Source: Candidatus Hydrothermota bacterium (GTDB lineage Bacteria > Hydrothermota > Hydrothermia > B15-G9). Taken from it: 6,374 nucleotides of DNA. The stretch's first letter is position 1. The number at the start of each line of letters is the position of its first letter. Below are positions 4,880 through 6,374 of the stretch, piece by piece. The notes under the pieces were generated by a model. It had not been told where the DNA came from. It did no database searches and saw only the letters and a program-made list of their open reading frames with translations. The stretch spans positions 1-6,374 of the forward strand of contig QNDP01000084.1 of the NCBI GenBank assembly GCA_003645975.1. The letters run 5' to 3'. The translations under genes were made by a program, and so were the position numbers.

Positions 4880-6222
4880 AGGCCATATTTTTATTCCTTT
4901 TCTTAAAACTCACACCTGTGCAGGAACAATTGCTCTGGGTGAGATATGACTCCCTTTTGAAGGCTGGGAATGCCGATTCCGCATTCAAAGTGGCTATGGA
5001 GATCGCAAAAAACCGCGGCGACAGAAATGTGTTTTTGGCTCTATACGGCCGAGCTATAAGTAACAAAAGGCAAGATTTAGCCATTAAGATCTTGGATCAA
5101 GGACGGAAGTTCTTGAAAAAACCCTACCTTTACTCAGTCCATTTTTACAACTACTACATCCACAAAGGAAACATTAGGAGAGCTATTTACGAAATTGCGA
5201 ATATTCCTCTTGAAAGGGGGAAAAACGCACCGGACGCATGGATATACAAGCAGACCGCCATACTTGCTCGCAGGATAGGTTACAAAAGTGCTCTTGAAGT
5301 TTTAGAGCGATGGCAGAAAGCGAATCCTGAATCACACATAGGTGCTTTGATAGGTGTTAGGCTGCTTTTGGAACAAGAGGACTTGAAAGGGGCTTTCAAA
5401 TTCGCAAAGAAATGGAAAGTTGGATGGTTGGAAATAGCTGAGGTCGCTTTCAAAATGGGCAGATTCGACATGGCAAAAGAGGCATTGGAATCGGCAACTT
5501 CCGCCGACACAAGCGACAGCGAAGGTCGGGTGAGGTGGCATAGCTTGATGGGCAAGGTGAAAGTCGAAATTGGCGATACATCGGGTGGCCTTAAAGAGCT
5601 TTCCATTGCGGCGCAAAACAAAGATGCGGACGCACGTAAGTTCTTGGTTTACTTGTTATTGGTTCGAGGAGAGGCCGATTCAGCTTACCGATATGCGACC
5701 CTCAGAACGGAGCGGGTAAAAATAGCCATTTTTCTCGGCGATTATGAACGCGCGTTGAACGAACTCCAAAAGGTTAAAACGGCAGAGGATTATTATCTTC
5801 TGGGACTTGCACTTGCGCTAAAGGGGAAGACGGATTCGTCGAGGAAGGTCCTGAGAAGGCTTGCGTTTAGAGATCCCGATGATCTTTATGCAAACGATGC
5901 ATTGCGGATAATCATGTTGTTCAACAAATCGGGGTCAGGAAATTCGGAATGTGTCAAAAAAATCCTTCAAGTTGAAAGATATGCGCTTTGGGAGATGTAT
6001 CTGAAAGCCGCCAACACTTTGATCTCTTTAATCGGAACTTGTCCTGATTTTAAAGACTTTTTGCTGTTGAGAGCGGGCGAGTTCTTTGAGAGAGCGAATG
6101 ATTATGGGAGCGCTATCGGCGCATATAGGCAGGTGGAAGGGGAGCTTCGTCCTGCGGCGACATTTCAGGCTTTTAAGTTAAGACTGGAGATCGGGGAGAC
6201 TGACATGGCCAAATTGTATTAA
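4876..6222 (+). CDS. TPR-repeat protein, apparently cut short by an in-frame TAA
   Basis: The 448-residue product is built of helical tetratricopeptide-like repeats, which act as protein-binding scaffolds; no enzymatic motif is visible. Recognisable repeat pieces include KGNIRRAIYEIANI, MGRFDMAKEALESA, LGDYERALNELQKV, KGKTDSSRKVLRRLAFRDP and ANDYGSAIGAYRQVEGE, with the usual Gly/Ala-Tyr-x-x-Ala spacing. The N-terminus, MKAIFLFLFL, is short and hydrophobic and could be a signal peptide or a lipid-free anchor, though the stretch is shorter than usual. Translation starts at GTG 4876, coupled to the HD gene by a 4-base overlap; GGAGG lies 10 bases upstream. The reading frame stops at TAA 6220-6222, but the next 25 codons in the same frame continue a TPR helix pair (see 6223-6300). 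The intact protein would be about 474 residues. The binding partner is unknown; the HD protein is a natural candidate from operon context. Confidence 0.82.
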   Translation: MKAIFLFLFLKLTPVQEQLLWVRYDSLLKAGNADSAFKVAMEIAKNRGDRNVFLALYGRAISNKRQDLAIKILDQGRKFLKKPYLYSVHFYNYYIHKGNIRRAIYEIANIPLERGKNAPDAWIYKQTAILARRIGYKSALEVLERWQKANPESHIGALIGVRLLLEQEDLKGAFKFAKKWKVGWLEIAEVAFKMGRFDMAKEALESATSADTSDSEGRVRWHSLMGKVKVEIGDTSGGLKELSIAAQNKDADARKFLVYLLLVRGEADSAYRYATLRTERVKIAIFLGDYERALNELQKVKTAEDYYLLGLALALKGKTDSSRKVLRRLAFRDPDDLYANDALRIIMLFNKSGSGNSECVKKILQVERYALWEMYLKAANTLISLIGTCPDFKDFLLLRAGEFFERANDYGSAIGAYRQVEGELRPAATFQAFKLRLEIGETDMAKLY

Positions 6223-6300
6223 CAGACATTGTTAAACGAATACAGCAATTCGCCTTTCACGGAGATGGCCAGAGGGATGGTGCCGCCGGGCGGGTTTTGA
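6223..6300 (+). pseudogene. In-frame remnant of the TPR gene's 3' end beyond the TAA
   Basis: Directly after TAA 6220-6222 the same frame reads 25 sense codons and then TGA (6298-6300). The peptide includes QTLLNEYSNSPFTEMARG, which is typical TPR sequence (second helix, the turn with N-S-P, and the first helix of the next repeat). Joined to the upstream AKLY it would give AKLY-Y-QTLLNEY if TAA were TAT or TAC, a normal TPR helix. One base change therefore explains the interruption. Sequencing error, a real nonsense mutation or stop read-through all fit what is seen. Confidence 0.65.
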
Positions 6301-6374
6301 TGGGAAAAGATGCGTGAATTTTGAGGGTGATGCACTCCCTCCAACTTCAACTTGACGGCAATCGGGACTTAATG

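Noticed and set aside
6283..6298. Possible terminator: CCGC-CGG-GCGG followed by G and TTTT
   Set aside because: The stem has only four pairs with a three-base loop and only four T residues follow. It lies within the in-frame remnant of the TPR gene, so I do not call it.
1..6374. CRISPR array
   Set aside because: No regularly spaced direct repeats of 24-40 bases were seen in any region; nearly all the window is coding.
6330..6374. Possible start of a new plus-strand gene (ATG 6330, open to the window end)
   Set aside because: Only 15 codons are visible, GAGGG is too close to the ATG to be a good ribosome binding site, and the peptide matches nothing I know. Bases 6301-6374 otherwise show no feature.

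Overview
The window carries part of a type III CRISPR-Cas effector cassette on the minus strand. Next to it, reading divergently on the plus strand, is a two-gene unit that looks chromosomal. The genes have bacterial signals: strong GGAGG-type ribosome binding sites and a perfect TATAAT box. The proteins are rich in Lys, Glu and Arg, and type III-B (Cmr) modules are common in thermophiles, so a thermophilic bacterium, perhaps from a little-cultured phylum, is my best guess. The sequence does not fix the taxon. No CRISPR array, adaptation gene (cas1/cas2), Cas10/Cmr2, rRNA, tRNA or transposase is visible.

Minus strand, in transcription order (right to left). (1) 4186-3302 encodes a CARF-domain protein of the NE0113 type with a C-terminal LuxR-type helix-turn-helix, probably a regulator that senses cyclic oligoadenylate. 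(2) After a 98-base gap holding two small dyads and a candidate promoter comes cmr1 (3203-2073). (3) It overlaps by 26 bases a 351-codon gene (2098-1043) whose product I do not recognise as a whole, but which has a PD-(D/E)XK nuclease-like motif (GD-x14-E-x-K). (4) That overlaps by 10 bases a Cas7/RAMP-like gene (1052 to beyond base 1) that runs off the left edge. The overlaps suggest translational coupling and place the nuclease-like gene inside the effector operon.

Plus strand. After a 141-base divergent promoter region comes an HD-domain phosphohydrolase gene (4328-4879). It appears leaderless: a TATAAT box ends 10 bases before the ATG and there is no ribosome binding site. A TPR-repeat protein gene (4876-6222) overlaps it through GTGA. 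The TPR frame is interrupted by TAA, but the same frame continues as convincing TPR sequence to 6300, so the gene seems to have lost its last 26 codons. Bases 6301-6374 hold no gene I can support.

How the parts may work together (inference): a Cas10 outside the window would make cyclic oligoadenylate on target binding. The CARF-HTH protein could read that signal and adjust expression of the cmr operon, possibly through CCAA-N4-TTGG dyads found both upstream of cmr1 and in the divergent promoter region. The PD-(D/E)XK protein is the candidate for an undescribed accessory effector.
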